Source of the DNA: Acidimicrobiales bacterium
GTDB lineage: Bacteria > Actinomycetota > Acidimicrobiia > Acidimicrobiales > Iamiaceae
NCBI GenBank assembly: GCA_030448105.1
Contig: JAUJNP010000006.1
Span: 55,852 to 119,851, forward strand
Length of the DNA stretch: 64,000 bases
Reading direction: 5' to 3'
The notes beneath the pieces are model-generated. The model saw only the letters and a program-made list of their open reading frames with translations, was not told the origin of the DNA and did no database searches. Below are positions 37,487 through 46,401 of the stretch, piece by piece. Both the position numbers and the translations under genes were made by a program. The first letter of the stretch is position 1, and every line of letters starts with the position of its first letter.

Positions 37487-39966
37487 ATGGCAGACGCCAC
37501 CACCGTGTCCGGTCCCGTCTCCGGGACCGACAAGACCCTCAGCTTCAGCACCGGGGTCCTCGCCCCCAGTCCCAGGGAGCGGTAGTCGTCAAGCTCGGCG
37601 GCACCCAGGCCCTGGTGACGGCCAACGGCGAGAAGCACACCCGCGAAGGCATCGACTTCTTCCCCCTCACGGTGGACGTGGAGGAGAAGATGTATGCCGC
37701 CGGCAAGATCCCCGGGTCGTTCTTCCGCCGGGAGGGGCGCCCGGCCGACCAGGCCGTGCTGACCTGTCGCCTGATCGACCGGCCCCTACGCCCGAGCTTC
37801 GCCGACGGCTACCGCAACGAGACCCAGGTGGTCGCCACCATCATGGGTGCCGACCAGGTCACCCCCACGACGTGATCGCCATCAACGGCGCCTCGGCCGC
37901 CCTGATGCTGTCGGGCCTGCCCTTCGACGGACCCATCGGCGCCGTGCGCCTGGCCTACAGCCAGGACGGCGTGGGTTCCCCACCCCACCTACGAAGAGGG
38001 CGACGCGTCCACCTTCCAGATCGTGGTAGCCGGCCGGGCCGCCGGGGACGACATCGCCATCATGATGGTGGAAGGGGGCGGAACCGAGAAGGCGTGGTCC
38101 TACTACCAGGCGGGCGCACCGAAGGTGACCGAAGAGGTCATCGCCGACGGCCTGGAGGCGTGCAAGACCTGGATCCGCGAGGCCATCGAGCTGCAGAACG
38201 AGCTCGTCGGCAAGGTCGGGCGCCGCGAGCCGCTCACCTGGGAGAGCCAGCTCGACTACGGCGACGACGTGGCCGCCAAGGTCGCCGAGATCGGCCGCGA
38301 CCGGCTGGCCGAAGCCAACCGCATCGTCGACAAGACCGAGCGCAACGCGGCCAACGACGCCATCAAGGACGACATCGTCGCCCAGCTCTGCGGCGACGAC
38401 GGTGAGTTCGCCTTTCGCCTCCGCGAGGTCAAGGCCGCCATCCGCTCGCTCACCAAGCAGGTCATCCGCGACCGGGTGGTCAGCGAGGGCATCCGCATCG
38501 ACGGTCGCCGCCCCGCCGACCTGCGGCCCGTGTCCGCCGAGGTCGGCGTCATCGACACCGCCCACGGCACCGGCCTGTTCCAGCGGGGCGAGACCCAGGT
38601 CCTCAACGTCCTCACCCTCGGCATGCCCCGCATGGACCAGCTGCTCGACACGCTGGGCGTGGAGAACAAGAAGCGCTACATGCACCACTACAACATGCCG
38701 CCCTACTCCAACGGGGAGACCGGGCGCATCGGCGGCACCAAGCGCCGCGAGATCGGCCACGGGCTCCTGGCCGAGCGGGCCCTGCTGCCGGTGGTGCCCT
38801 CCCTCGAGGAGTGGCCCTACGCGTTGAGGCTCGTGTCCGAGGTGCTCTCGTCCAACGGCTCCACCTCCATGGCCTCGGTGTGCGCCTCCTCGCTGTCGCT
38901 GATGGACGGCGGCGTGCCCATCAAGGCCCCGGTAGCCGGAATCGCCATGGGCCTCATCTACGAGGACGACAAGTACGTCACCCTCACCGACATCCTCGGT
39001 TCCGAGGACGCCTTCGGCGACATGGACTTCAAGGTCGCCGGCACCGCGGACTTCGTGACCGCCCTCCAGCTCGACACGAAGATCGAGGGCCTGCCGGCCG
39101 ACGTGCTCGGCGCCGCCCTCCAGCAGGCCCGGGACGCCCGCGTCCAGATCCTCGAGGTGATGAACGCCACCATCGCCGAGCCCCGCTCGGAGGTGGGGGC
39201 CACCGCCCCGAAGATGATCAGCTTCGAGATCCCGATCGACAAGATCGGCGAGGTGATCGGGCCCAAGGGCAAGGTCATCAACGCCATCCAGGCCGAGACC
39301 GGTGCCGACATCAGCGTGGACGACGACGGCGCGGTGGGCACGGTCAGCATCGGCTCGCCCGACAAGGAGAAGGTGGCCGAGGCCGAGCGCCAGATCAAGC
39401 TCATCCTCAACCCGCCCACCGCCGACGTCGGCGCCGTCTACACTGGCCGGGTCGTGAACATCACCAAGTTCGGGGCCTTCGTCAACATCCTCCCCGGCCG
39501 CGACGGCCTCGTCCACATCTCCAAGATGGGCGGCGGTCGGCGCATCGAGCGGGTGGAGGACGTGCTCGACCTGGGTGACGAGATCGAGGTCCGCGTCGAT
39601 GACGTCGACCCCAACGGCAAGGTGAGCCTCACGCCCGTCACCCCTCTCGGGGGCGGCGAGGGTGCGCCCACCGGTGGGAGCGCCGGCGGCCGACCCGAGC
39701 GCAGCGCCAGCCCCTCCGCCGGTGGCCCGACCGGGGACACGGGCGGCAACGGCGGCAGCGGTGCCGATGTGGTCTCCTTCGAGGACGCCTTTGACGCCGA
39801 GGCCCGCCAGCAGTTCGGCGATCTCGGTCCGGCCACGGTCCCCGGCGGCGACGCCGGCGGCGGCGACCGAGGTGGCCCTCGCCGGGGTGGTGGCCGCCGT
39901 GGCGGCGGCGATCGCGGCGGCCGCGGCGACCGGGGCGGCGACCGGGGTGGTCGAGGGCGGCGGTGA
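37487..39966 (+). CDS. pnp: Polyribonucleotide nucleotidyltransferase (PNPase), three frameshifts
   Basis: Phosphorolytic 3'-5' exoribonuclease. ATG 37487 with AAAGGAG. Three breaks lie in the first RNase PH domain: in a C run at 37563-37567 (LAP to [17 protein letters not shown]), in a C run at 37862-37866 (VTP to [14 protein letters not shown]), both net -1, and at about 37971-37984 (+1 or -2; before [17 protein letters not shown]). From 38023 on it is intact: second RNase PH domain ([33 protein letters not shown]), KH ([18 protein letters not shown]), S1 ([19 protein letters not shown]) and a C-terminal Arg/Gly-rich tail. Errors in G/C runs are the likely cause. Confidence 0.92.
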
Positions 39967-39999
39967 CCCGGCCGATGCCCCCCGTCGCCGGCTGACCAC

Positions 40000-41247
40000 T
40001 TGGCCGAGCACATCACCGTCGGGGAGGCGCCCTCGGGCATCCGCGTCGTCACCGAGCGGATGCCCGAGGTGCGCTCGGTCACCCTCGGCTGCTACGTGGC
40101 CGTCGGCGGCCGAGACGAGCCCGGGGAGCTGGCCGGGGCCTCCCACTTCCTCGAGCACCTGCTGTTCAAGGGCACGGCCGCCCGGTCGGCCCGGGAGATC
40201 GCGGAGGCGGTCGACGCCCGAGGCGGGGAGATGAACGCGTTCACGGCCCGGGAGCACACCGCCTTCTACACGCGCCTGCCCGCCAGCCACCTCCGCTTCG
40301 CGGTGGAGCTCCTGGCCGACGTCGTCACCGAGCCCGCCTTCCGTCCCTCCGAGATCGACTCGGAGCGCCATGTGATCCTCGAGGAGCTGCTGCTCAGCGA
40401 GGATGAGCCCGACGAGCGGGCCCACGAGCTGTGCATGGAGGCGTTGTTCCCCGATCATCCCCTCGGGCGCGAGGTGCTCGGCACCGAGGACACGGTGGAG
40501 GCCATGACCCGGGAACAGATCGCCGGGTTCCACCGGGGCCACTACGGACCGGCCAACCTGGTGGTGGCGGCCGCCGGTGACGTCCACCACGACGCCGTCG
40601 TCGACGCGGTGGTCGACCACTTCTCGTCGGTGGAGGCCACCGCCGACCGCCCGCCGCGCACCATGCCCACCGCTCCCGCGGCTCTCCTCGCCGTGCTGCG
40701 ACGGGGCACCGAGCAGGCCCACCTGGCCATGGGGTGGCGGGCCTTCGACCACCACGACCCCGACCGCTACGCCCTCGCCGTGATCAACCAGGTCCTCGGC
40801 GCGGGGATGTCGAGCCGGCTGTTCCAGGAGATCCGCGAGCGCCGGGGGCTGGCGTACTGCGTGTACTCCTACACCGCGCTCTACTCCGACGCCGGGGCGC
40901 TGCTGGTCTACGCCGGCACCGCCCCCACCCGCCTCGACGAGGTGCGCACCCTCATCGCCGCCGAGGTGGAGCGGCTGGTGGGCGACGGGGTCACCGACCA
41001 CGAGCTGGCGGTGGCCAAGGGCTACCTCCAGGGCTCGACGATCCTGGGCCTCGAGGACAGCGGGAGCCGGATGGCCCGGCTGGGCAGCAACCTCATGGCA
41101 CGGGGCGAGGTCACACCGGTCGACGAGCACCTCCTGCGCATCGAGGCCGTCACGGCCGCCGATGTGGCCCGGGTGGTGCGACGGGTGCTGGCGGGACCGG
41201 CCACCACCGCCGCCGTCGGCCCCGTCGACGAGCGCGACCTGGCCTGA
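40000..41247 (+). CDS. M16 family (pitrilysin-like) zinc peptidase
   Basis: 415 residues from TTG 40000. Inverted zinc motif HFLEHLLFKGT (HxxEH) with downstream Glu in the ILEELLLSEDEPDE helix. AVGGRDEPGELAGASHFLEH, NAFTAREHTAFYTRLPA and RRGLAYCVYSY (substrate-binding Arg/Tyr) complete the processing-peptidase-like subfamily M16B. Placement directly after pnp is common in actinobacteria. Start is uncertain but conserved sequence begins at GIRVVTERMP. Confidence 0.92.
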   Translation: MAEHITVGEAPSGIRVVTERMPEVRSVTLGCYVAVGGRDEPGELAGASHFLEHLLFKGTAARSAREIAEAVDARGGEMNAFTAREHTAFYTRLPASHLRFAVELLADVVTEPAFRPSEIDSERHVILEELLLSEDEPDERAHELCMEALFPDHPLGREVLGTEDTVEAMTREQIAGFHRGHYGPANLVVAAAGDVHHDAVVDAVVDHFSSVEATADRPPRTMPTAPAALLAVLRRGTEQAHLAMGWRAFDHHDPDRYALAVINQVLGAGMSSRLFQEIRERRGLAYCVYSYTALYSDAGALLVYAGTAPTRLDEVRTLIAAEVERLVGDGVTDHELAVAKGYLQGSTILGLEDSGSRMARLGSNLMARGEVTPVDEHLLRIEAVTAADVARVVRRVLAGPATTAAVGPVDERDLA

Positions 41248-41264
41248 AGCCGGTCACGCCCGGC

Positions 41265-41310
41265 ACTGGCATGCGCAGCGGTCGCCAGGACGACGCCCGT
41301 GCATGCCAGT
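41265..41310. repeat. Perfect 10-bp inverted repeat, 26-nt spacer
   Basis: ACTGGCATGC (41265-41274) and GCATGCCAGT (41301-41310) in the 157-nt gap between the M16 peptidase and the small protein gene. May act as a terminator hairpin without U tract or as a regulator site. Confidence 0.6.
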
Positions 41311-41404
41311 CCGTGGCTGGTGGTGGCAGTGGCCCCGCCGGCCGGCGAGCAGAGCGCCAGCCGACCGGCCAGACTGCGGCCGTCACCGACGCGGAGGTCG
41401 CACC

Positions 41405-41872
41405 ATGGGACTGCTCGACAAGGCCAAGCAACTGGCGGCACAGGCCGAGGCCAGCGTGAACAGCGCCACCGCCGGCCAGGGCAACAAGGTGGCCGACACC
41501 TGGCTGAAGCAGCTGGGCCAGTGGGTCTACGCCGAGCGCATGGGCCGCGATCCCCGGGCGGCCGCCGAGATCGACGTGCTCGTCGCCCAGCTCCAGCGCC
41601 ACGAGGCGGAGCACGGCCCCCTGCCCACCCCCATCCCGACGCCGGGCACCGCCCCCGGGCCGGCCGCCACCGACCCGGTGCTGGGCCCGTCGCCCCAGCC
41701 CGAGCCGATGCCGATGCCCGACCCGGCGCCCATCCCCGACCCCGACCCGGCACCGGCGCCGTTGCCGGGCGGCCTGAGCACCCCGTCCCCGGCCGCACCC
41801 CCGGAGGCCGCGCCGACCGGTACCGCCCCGGCGGGGCCGCCGACGGGCATGGCCTCGCCGCCGGGAGACTGA
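41405..41872 (+). CDS. Small protein with Pro-rich tail, unknown function
   Basis: 155 residues from ATG 41405 with GGAGG at 41392. The first about 75 residues look helical (MGLLDKAKQLAAQAEASVN, KVADTWLKQLGQWVYAERM, EIDVLVAQLQRHEAEHG). The rest is a Pro/Ala/Asp-rich tail with PTPIPTPGT and PEPMPMPDPAPIPDPD runs. No signal peptide. The stop is 4 nt before dapB, suggesting a shared transcript. Family not recognised. Confidence 0.7.
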   Translation: MGLLDKAKQLAAQAEASVNSATAGQGNKVADTWLKQLGQWVYAERMGRDPRAAAEIDVLVAQLQRHEAEHGPLPTPIPTPGTAPGPAATDPVLGPSPQPEPMPMPDPAPIPDPDPAPAPLPGGLSTPSPAAPPEAAPTGTAPAGPPTGMASPPGD

Positions 41873-41876
41873 GCCG

Positions 41877-42665
41877 GTGGCGCTCCGGGTCGGCGTGTTC
41901 GGCGCCGGCGGGCGCATGGGGGCCACGGTGTGCCGGGCGGTGGCCAACGATCCCGAGCTCGACCTGGTGGCGGCGGTCGACCCCCAGCACGCCGGCATCG
42001 ACCTGCGCCAGTTGGCCGGCGTCGACACCGACCTCCAGGTCGCGCCCGACGCCGGCGCGCTGGCGGCCGCAGACGCCTCGGTGGCCGTCGACTTCACCCA
42101 CCTGGCGGCCGCCTGCGCCAACCTCGGGTGGTGCGCCGAGCACGGGGTGCACGCCGTGGTCGGCACCACCGGTTTCAGCCAAGCCGACCTGGACCGGTTC
42201 GGGGAGGCGTTCACCGCCAGCAACTGCGTGATCGCCCCCAACTTCGCCATAGGGGCCGTGTTGATGATGCGCTTCGCCGAGCTGGCTGCACCGTGGTTCG
42301 AGACCGCCGAGGTGGTGGAGTTGCACCACGACGACAAGCGGGATGCTCCCTCGGGGACCGCCATGCTCACCGCCGAGCGCATGGCGGCGGCGTCGGACGA
42401 CTGGGCACCCGATCCCACCACCACCGAGGTGGCCCAGGGCGCGCGGGGGGCCCGGGGCCCGGGGGGCATCCCGGTGCACTCGGTGCGGCTCCGGGGCCTG
42501 GTGGCCCACCAGGAGGTGTTGCTCGGAACCACCGGCCAGATGCTCACCCTCCGCCACGACAGCTATGACCGCTCCTCGTACATGCCCGGCGTGCTGCTGG
42601 CGGTGAAGGCCGTCGCCGACCGCCCAGGCGTCACCGTCGGCCTCGACGCCGTGCTCGGCCTATGA
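41877..42665 (+). CDS. dapB: 4-hydroxy-tetrahydrodipicolinate reductase
   Basis: 262 residues. Second committed step of lysine/diaminopimelate synthesis (NAD(P)H). VGVFGAGGRMGATVCRAV (Rossmann), AVDFTHLAAA, GTTGFSQADL, APNFAIGAVLMMRFAE and the substrate motif ELHHDDKRDAPSGTA; GQMLTLRHDSYDRSSY near the end. GTG start after GGGAG. Its pathway partner dapA lies at 49721. Confidence 0.95.
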   Translation: MALRVGVFGAGGRMGATVCRAVANDPELDLVAAVDPQHAGIDLRQLAGVDTDLQVAPDAGALAAADASVAVDFTHLAAACANLGWCAEHGVHAVVGTTGFSQADLDRFGEAFTASNCVIAPNFAIGAVLMMRFAELAAPWFETAEVVELHHDDKRDAPSGTAMLTAERMAAASDDWAPDPTTTEVAQGARGARGPGGIPVHSVRLRGLVAHQEVLLGTTGQMLTLRHDSYDRSSYMPGVLLAVKAVADRPGVTVGLDAVLGL

Positions 42666-42692
42666 CGGCTGCGTTCGCCGGTCGGGCGGGGG

Positions 42693-43403
42693 TCAGCGCT
42701 CGGTGTCGGTGGCGCGCTCGCCATCCTCGGCCAGCTCCTCGTCGAGCTGGGCCAGCTGGGCGACCTCGGTGCCCCCGGCCCGCCGCTCGGACCAGATGGT
42801 GAAGCCGAGGAGGACGGCGGCGACGACGAAGACCAGCAGCCGGTGGTCCTGGATGAAGTCCTGCACCTCGCCCAGCGGGGAGGAGAACACGTCGCCGACG
42901 CTGCGCAGGATCACCAGGCGCACCACCGTGCCCACCACGTTGGCCAGGAGGAACCCGGCCACGCTCATGCCGCTGGCTCCGGCGAACAGGCAGATGACGT
43001 TGTTCGGGGCCAGCGCCACCAGCGGGTGGGCGGCCCGGTGGAACCAGCCCTCGGCGGTGCGCATCAGCGGCCGTAGGTGGGCGCGGCGCTCCATCCAGCG
43101 CACGCCGGCGTCTCCGTACCAGCGGCCCAACAGGAAGAACAGGGGGTCCGACAGCAGCAGGCGCACGAGGGCCACCCCGTAGAACGACCACGGGTCGAGG
43201 TACCGGCTGGCCAGGACCAGGTTGCGGTTCCGGGAGTTGAGGGCGATGAAGAGGAGCGGGTGGCGGTCGAGCAGCACCGACAACATGAGGTCGCCGGTCC
43301 AGCCGGCGATGGTGAGGGCGATGATGGCGGCCACGACCAGGCGCCGGATCCGCCGGCTGGGGCGGCCGGCCGGGGCGGGCGCAGCGGTCTCCGGGTCGGC
43401 CAC
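42693..43403 (-). CDS. DedA/VTT-like membrane protein
   Basis: 236 residues from GTG 43403. After a short Arg-rich head, several hydrophobic segments: LVVAAIIALTIAGWTGDL, YGVALVRLLLSDPLFFLLG and LVFVVAAVLLGFTIW. The VTT-type loop APNNVICLFAGASGMSVAGF is followed by LLANVVGTVVRLVILR, the pattern of SNARE-associated/DedA proteins (membrane lipid or scramblase-like roles known for the family). The C terminus is acidic. A CAGACT box 6 nt upstream of the start may be its promoter; that promoter and the first codons recur at 44312-44347. Confidence 0.75.
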   Translation of the reverse strand: MADPETAAPAPAGRPSRRIRRLVVAAIIALTIAGWTGDLMLSVLLDRHPLLFIALNSRNRNLVLASRYLDPWSFYGVALVRLLLSDPLFFLLGRWYGDAGVRWMERRAHLRPLMRTAEGWFHRAAHPLVALAPNNVICLFAGASGMSVAGFLLANVVGTVVRLVILRSVGDVFSSPLGEVQDFIQDHRLLVFVVAAVLLGFTIWSERRAGGTEVAQLAQLDEELAEDGERATDTER

Positions 43404-43432
43404 CGACCGAGTCTGCCAGGCGGGGTTGAGCC

Positions 43433-43997
43433 TCAGGCCAGATCGGCCGTGGCCCCGCCGGCCAGGGCGGCCACCTCGGCCCGGCGCCGAGCCCGACGGC
43501 TCTCCTCCTGCGCCGCCGTGGGCAGCAAAGCCGGGTGGACGGGCTCGAGGGTGACCCACCGACCGGATTCGTCGGGGCGGATGGCGACCGATCCCGGCAC
43601 GACCGCGGCGAGGAACAGTCCCACGACCAGACCGACAGCGCCCGCCCCCAGGAGGGCGAAGCCGACGGCGGGAATGGCGAGGTCGCCGAAACCCAGCCTG
43701 CCCCAGCGGCAGCCACGAGGGCCGAGAACACCGCGCCCTGGACGGCGCGCTCACGACGGTCGACGAGGACGGCGTGCCCCGCGCCGGAGTAGGGAGGTAG
43801 CCGTAGGCCTCGCGTCGCTGGGATCGGATCAAGACGAGCACCAGCACCCAGCCCACCGGCCCTGCCAAGATCAACAGGAGGGGCCACGACGGGCTCCACA
43901 CGCCATGGAACGCGTAGTTGCGATCCGCCCGGTGGCCCGTGTGCACGCAGACCGGCGGCAGGATGCCGTCCTCGAAGTCGTCACGGCGGATCCGCAT
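43433..43997 (-). CDS. Two-helix membrane protein, two -1 frameshifts
   Basis: Read from ATG 43997: MRIRRDDFEDGILPPVCVHT, a first hydrophobic stretch (WPLLLILAGPVGWVLVLVLI) and RREAYGYLP. A one-base deletion near 43790 then leads to SGAGHAVLVDRRERAVQGAV. A second near 43692-43705 leads to GFGDLAIPAVGFALLGAGAV, a second membrane segment and RWVTLEPVHPALLPTAAQEE. Early CVHTGHRAD suggests a metal or thiol site at the N terminus. The family is familiar only as a hypothetical. Divergent from the truncated SURF1 copy at 44069. Confidence 0.6.
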
Positions 43998-44068
43998 GGG
44001 GCTCCTTCACCGTTGGCCCGGAATCGCCGACTGCGCCGTCCGGTGCGCCGGATCCTACCCTGAGCGGG

Positions 44069-44310
44069 GTGTACCGGTTCGCCCTGCGACCGCGCTGGAT
44101 CGTGTCGCACCTGCTGGTGGCGGCGCTGGTGGTCACCATGGTGAGCCTCCGTTTCTGGCAGCTCCGCCGGCTCGAGGACAAGCGCCACCACAACCGGTTG
44201 GTGGAGCGGCGCACGAGCCAACCGGTGGCCCCGGTGGCCCGGGTGCTCCCGAGCGGGACCGGCGCCGACGCCGTGGAGGAGGCGGAGCTCCGCCGGGTGC
44301 GGGCGACGGT
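44069..44310 (+). pseudogene. Truncated duplicate of SURF1 (N-terminal third)
   Basis: GTG 44069 opens MYRFALRPRWIVSHLLVAAL, which matches the N terminus of the intact SURF1 at 45495 closely over about 80 codons, including the TACCCT box and spacing upstream. Homology stops at ELRRVRA (44310); the frame then runs on as unrelated sequence to a stop at 44398. The copy keeps one transmembrane helix but lacks the conserved C-terminal two thirds and second helix. Confidence 0.85.
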
Positions 44311-44311
44311 C

Positions 44312-44347
44312 TCCGGTTCGGCCACCGCCCGAGTCTGGCAGGCCGCG
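44312..44347 (-). repeat. Duplicate of the 5' end and promoter of the DedA-like gene
   Basis: This segment matches 43386-43421 at nearly every base (shared core GTCTCCGG, TCGGCCACCG, CCGAGTCTG, CAGGC). On the minus strand it encodes VAEPETV against VADPETA of the DedA-like protein. It directly abuts the truncated SURF1 copy. Confidence 0.75.
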
Positions 44348-44372
44348 GCCGGGCCTCCGATGGCGGGATGCC

Positions 44373-44420
44373 CTTCTCGGGTCAAGGGACGCGTGTAGGC
44401 GCGTCCGGTGACCCGAGAAG
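44373..44420. repeat. 48-nt near-perfect hairpin
   Basis: CTTCTCGGGTCA (44373-44384) pairs with TGACCCGAGAAG (44409-44420). Inside, GGACGCG (44387-44393) pairs with CGCGTCC (44400-44406) across a TGTAGG loop, with one 2-nt mismatch. It lies between the duplicated DedA 5' end and the lipoprotein gene. Confidence 0.75.
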
Positions 44421-44540
44421 CTAGCTCTGGCCCCGGGAGGAGGAGTCTGGCCGGCACGGCAGCCAACATCTGCCCGCTGTCGCAGGCGGGTCTCAACCCG
44501 GCACCGTCAGGGGCAATGGACTCGGACCGTCAGGCCGTTA

Positions 44541-45293
44541 TTACGTCGTCACCGATCGCGGCGGCACAATCGACGCGTCCACGATCTCGCGCGCACCGAG
44601 CGGTTCGCGAAGTTCGATGCGAAACTGCGTCGGCGGACTTCCCTGACACGTCTGATCTCCTTCGCGCCGCTCCACGCCGATTCGCAGGCGAACCTGGTCC
44701 TCGGTCTCCTCGAGCTCGACAACCTCGATTCGTCCCTGCGCTGACTGTCCGCTGGCGCATGCGCGCTCGTGCACCAGGATGTCGAACGAGCTTGCTTCCG
44801 CGGCGGGTTCCGCCGGGAGGCTGAGGTCCGCGGGTGCGAGGTCGCTGTCCGTGACCAGCCGCGGCGTACACGGGCCGGCCTGCATCAGGAGCCAGGTTCC
44901 ATCACGGACGTTGCTCGCTCCACTGATCTTCTCCAGCGTGCGCGACTCATGAGTGCGGACATCCCCGCCGCCGTGGTCGATCGGCTGGTCGAGCTTTCGA
45001 ACGAGGTCGACGCGCTCGTCCGACTGGTGAACGACCTTCCAGTCCTGCGTCGGATCGAACGCCGGAGAGCCCGCGTCGTCGACGGCATCGGCCGGACCCT
45101 CGGCCAAAGACTCGACGGACGGCGCACTTCTGAGCTGTTCGAGATCGAAGATGATCCCTCCGCAGTCGACCTCGAGGGTGTTCCCGTCGTGTGATGCTGC
45201 GCTGGACCCGGCGACTGCGCTCCCATCGTCTCCATCGCTGCAACCAGCCAACGTCGCGACGAGCAGCACGAGGGCGAGGCAGAGCGATCGCAT
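44541..45293 (-). CDS. Putative lipoprotein, less GC-rich than its neighbours
   Basis: 250 residues from ATG 45293. MRSLCLALVLLVATLAGCSDG is a signal peptide with lipobox LAGC, so Cys18 would be lipidated. It continues with a Ser/Gly/Asp linker and a globular extracytoplasmic domain with two further cysteine pairs (CGGIIF, GPCTPR, ACASG, QTCQG). TAA stop, and third positions carry clearly more A/T than surrounding genes, suggesting horizontal origin. It occupies the place held by the two-helix membrane protein in the other copy of the duplicated interval. Family not recognised. Confidence 0.75.
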   Translation of the reverse strand: MRSLCLALVLLVATLAGCSDGDDGSAVAGSSAASHDGNTLEVDCGGIIFDLEQLRSAPSVESLAEGPADAVDDAGSPAFDPTQDWKVVHQSDERVDLVRKLDQPIDHGGGDVRTHESRTLEKISGASNVRDGTWLLMQAGPCTPRLVTDSDLAPADLSLPAEPAAEASSFDILVHERACASGQSAQGRIEVVELEETEDQVRLRIGVERREGDQTCQGSPPTQFRIELREPLGAREIVDASIVPPRSVTT

Positions 45294-45482
45294 GCCTCTC
45301 TGATGTTACGACCGACGGTGCGGCTGTCGCCGCGCCCCACCGCGCAGATCCTGGCTCGGTACTGACCTGTGACCTTTCCGGTGCTGCCTCGAACGCAGTT
45401 GCCAAGGTTGCCGACGTCTTCGAAGTGCCGCTCTGGTACACCGCAGACGTCGCCTGACGAGGAGCAAGGCCGGCTCGACCCG

Positions 45483-45488
45483 TACCCT
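45483..45488 (+). promoter_or_regulatory. Putative leaderless -10 box for SURF1
   Basis: TACCCT ends 6 nt before the GTG at 45495, the same box as before the truncated copy (44056-44061). The rest of 45294-45482 has no clear gene; a plus-strand frame ending VFEVPLWYTADVA at 45457 could be a remnant but lacks a credible start. Confidence 0.45.
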
Positions 45489-45494
45489 GAGCGG

Positions 45495-46337
45495 GTGTAC
45501 CGGTTCGCTCTCCGGCCGCGCTGGATCGTCTCCCACCTCCTGGTGGCGGCTCTCGTGGTGACGATGGTGAGCCTCGGGTTCTGGCAGCTCCGTCGACTGG
45601 ACGAGAAGCGTTCGCACAACCGCCTCGTCGAGGGGCGCACGAGCCAGCCGGTGGCCGCTGTCGCCGACCTGCTCCCGGTCGGCGCTGGCGCGGCCGACGT
45701 CGACCCGGTCGAGCTCCGCCGGGTGCGGGCGTCGGGCTCCTACGGGGCCGACTCCCAGGTGCTCGTGCGGGGACGCAGCCTCGACGGGCGCCCCGGGTCG
45801 TGGGTGCTGGCGCCGCTGCGCATGGCCGACGGCCGCGTCCTGGTGGTCAACCGCGGCTGGATCCCCAACGACGGCTCCCTCGCCGCCGTGCCCGGGCGCT
45901 ATCGCGTCCCCTCCGGGCGGGTCACCGTCACCGGCATCCTTCAGCCCACCGAGACCCGAGGCCGCTTCGGCCCGACCGACCCTCCCACCGGCCGGCTCCG
46001 GAGCCTGGCCCGGGTTGACGTCGAACGGTACGCCCGCCAGCTCGGCGCCGAGGCCGTCCCCGCCTGGGTGCAGCTCACCTCCCAGGTCCCCCCGGGCACG
46101 GCCTCGCCGTCCGCCCGCCCGCTCGATTCGCCCCCATCCGGCGACGAGGGCCCGCACTTCGGCTACGCCATGCAGTGGTTCATCTTCTCCGCCATCGCGG
46201 TCATCGGCTACCCGCTGGTCCTGCGCCGCGTCGCCCGGGAGCGGGCCGGCGACGACGACGACGTGGACCTCGACGGCCCCGACCCCCACGACGTTCCCGA
46301 GCCCGACGACCCCCGCCTGGGGGCTCGGCAGCCCTAG
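45495..46337 (+). CDS. SURF1 family cytochrome oxidase biogenesis protein
   Basis: 280 residues from GTG 45495. N-terminal helix (SHLLVAALVVTMVSLGFWQL) followed by the SURF1 mark RRLDEKRSHNRLVEGR. Then VLVRGRSLDGRPGSWVLAPL, VLVVNRGWIPNDG, and the C-terminal HFGYAMQWFIFSAIAVIGYP helix, with an acidic tail. Assists heme-copper oxidase assembly (family knowledge), consistent with an aerobe. An N-terminal duplicate lies 1.4 kb upstream. Confidence 0.9.
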   Translation: MYRFALRPRWIVSHLLVAALVVTMVSLGFWQLRRLDEKRSHNRLVEGRTSQPVAAVADLLPVGAGAADVDPVELRRVRASGSYGADSQVLVRGRSLDGRPGSWVLAPLRMADGRVLVVNRGWIPNDGSLAAVPGRYRVPSGRVTVTGILQPTETRGRFGPTDPPTGRLRSLARVDVERYARQLGAEAVPAWVQLTSQVPPGTASPSARPLDSPPSGDEGPHFGYAMQWFIFSAIAVIGYPLVLRRVARERAGDDDDVDLDGPDPHDVPEPDDPRLGARQP

Positions 46338-46401
46338 GAGGACCGAGCGGTGGCGCTCGGTAACGTGCCCTGGTGGGCCCGTCCGCACCGAGGAGCAGCA
46401 C

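Noticed and set aside
37882..41130. 1082-codon open frame on the minus strand
   Set aside because: It mirrors pnp and the M16 peptidase; Val/Gly/Leu/His-rich composition is typical of antisense shadow frames.
44947..45457. Possible extra genes upstream of SURF1 (frames ending at 45457 plus and starting at 45441 minus)
   Set aside because: They overlap the lipoprotein gene antisense or lack a start and conserved features; at most a remnant.
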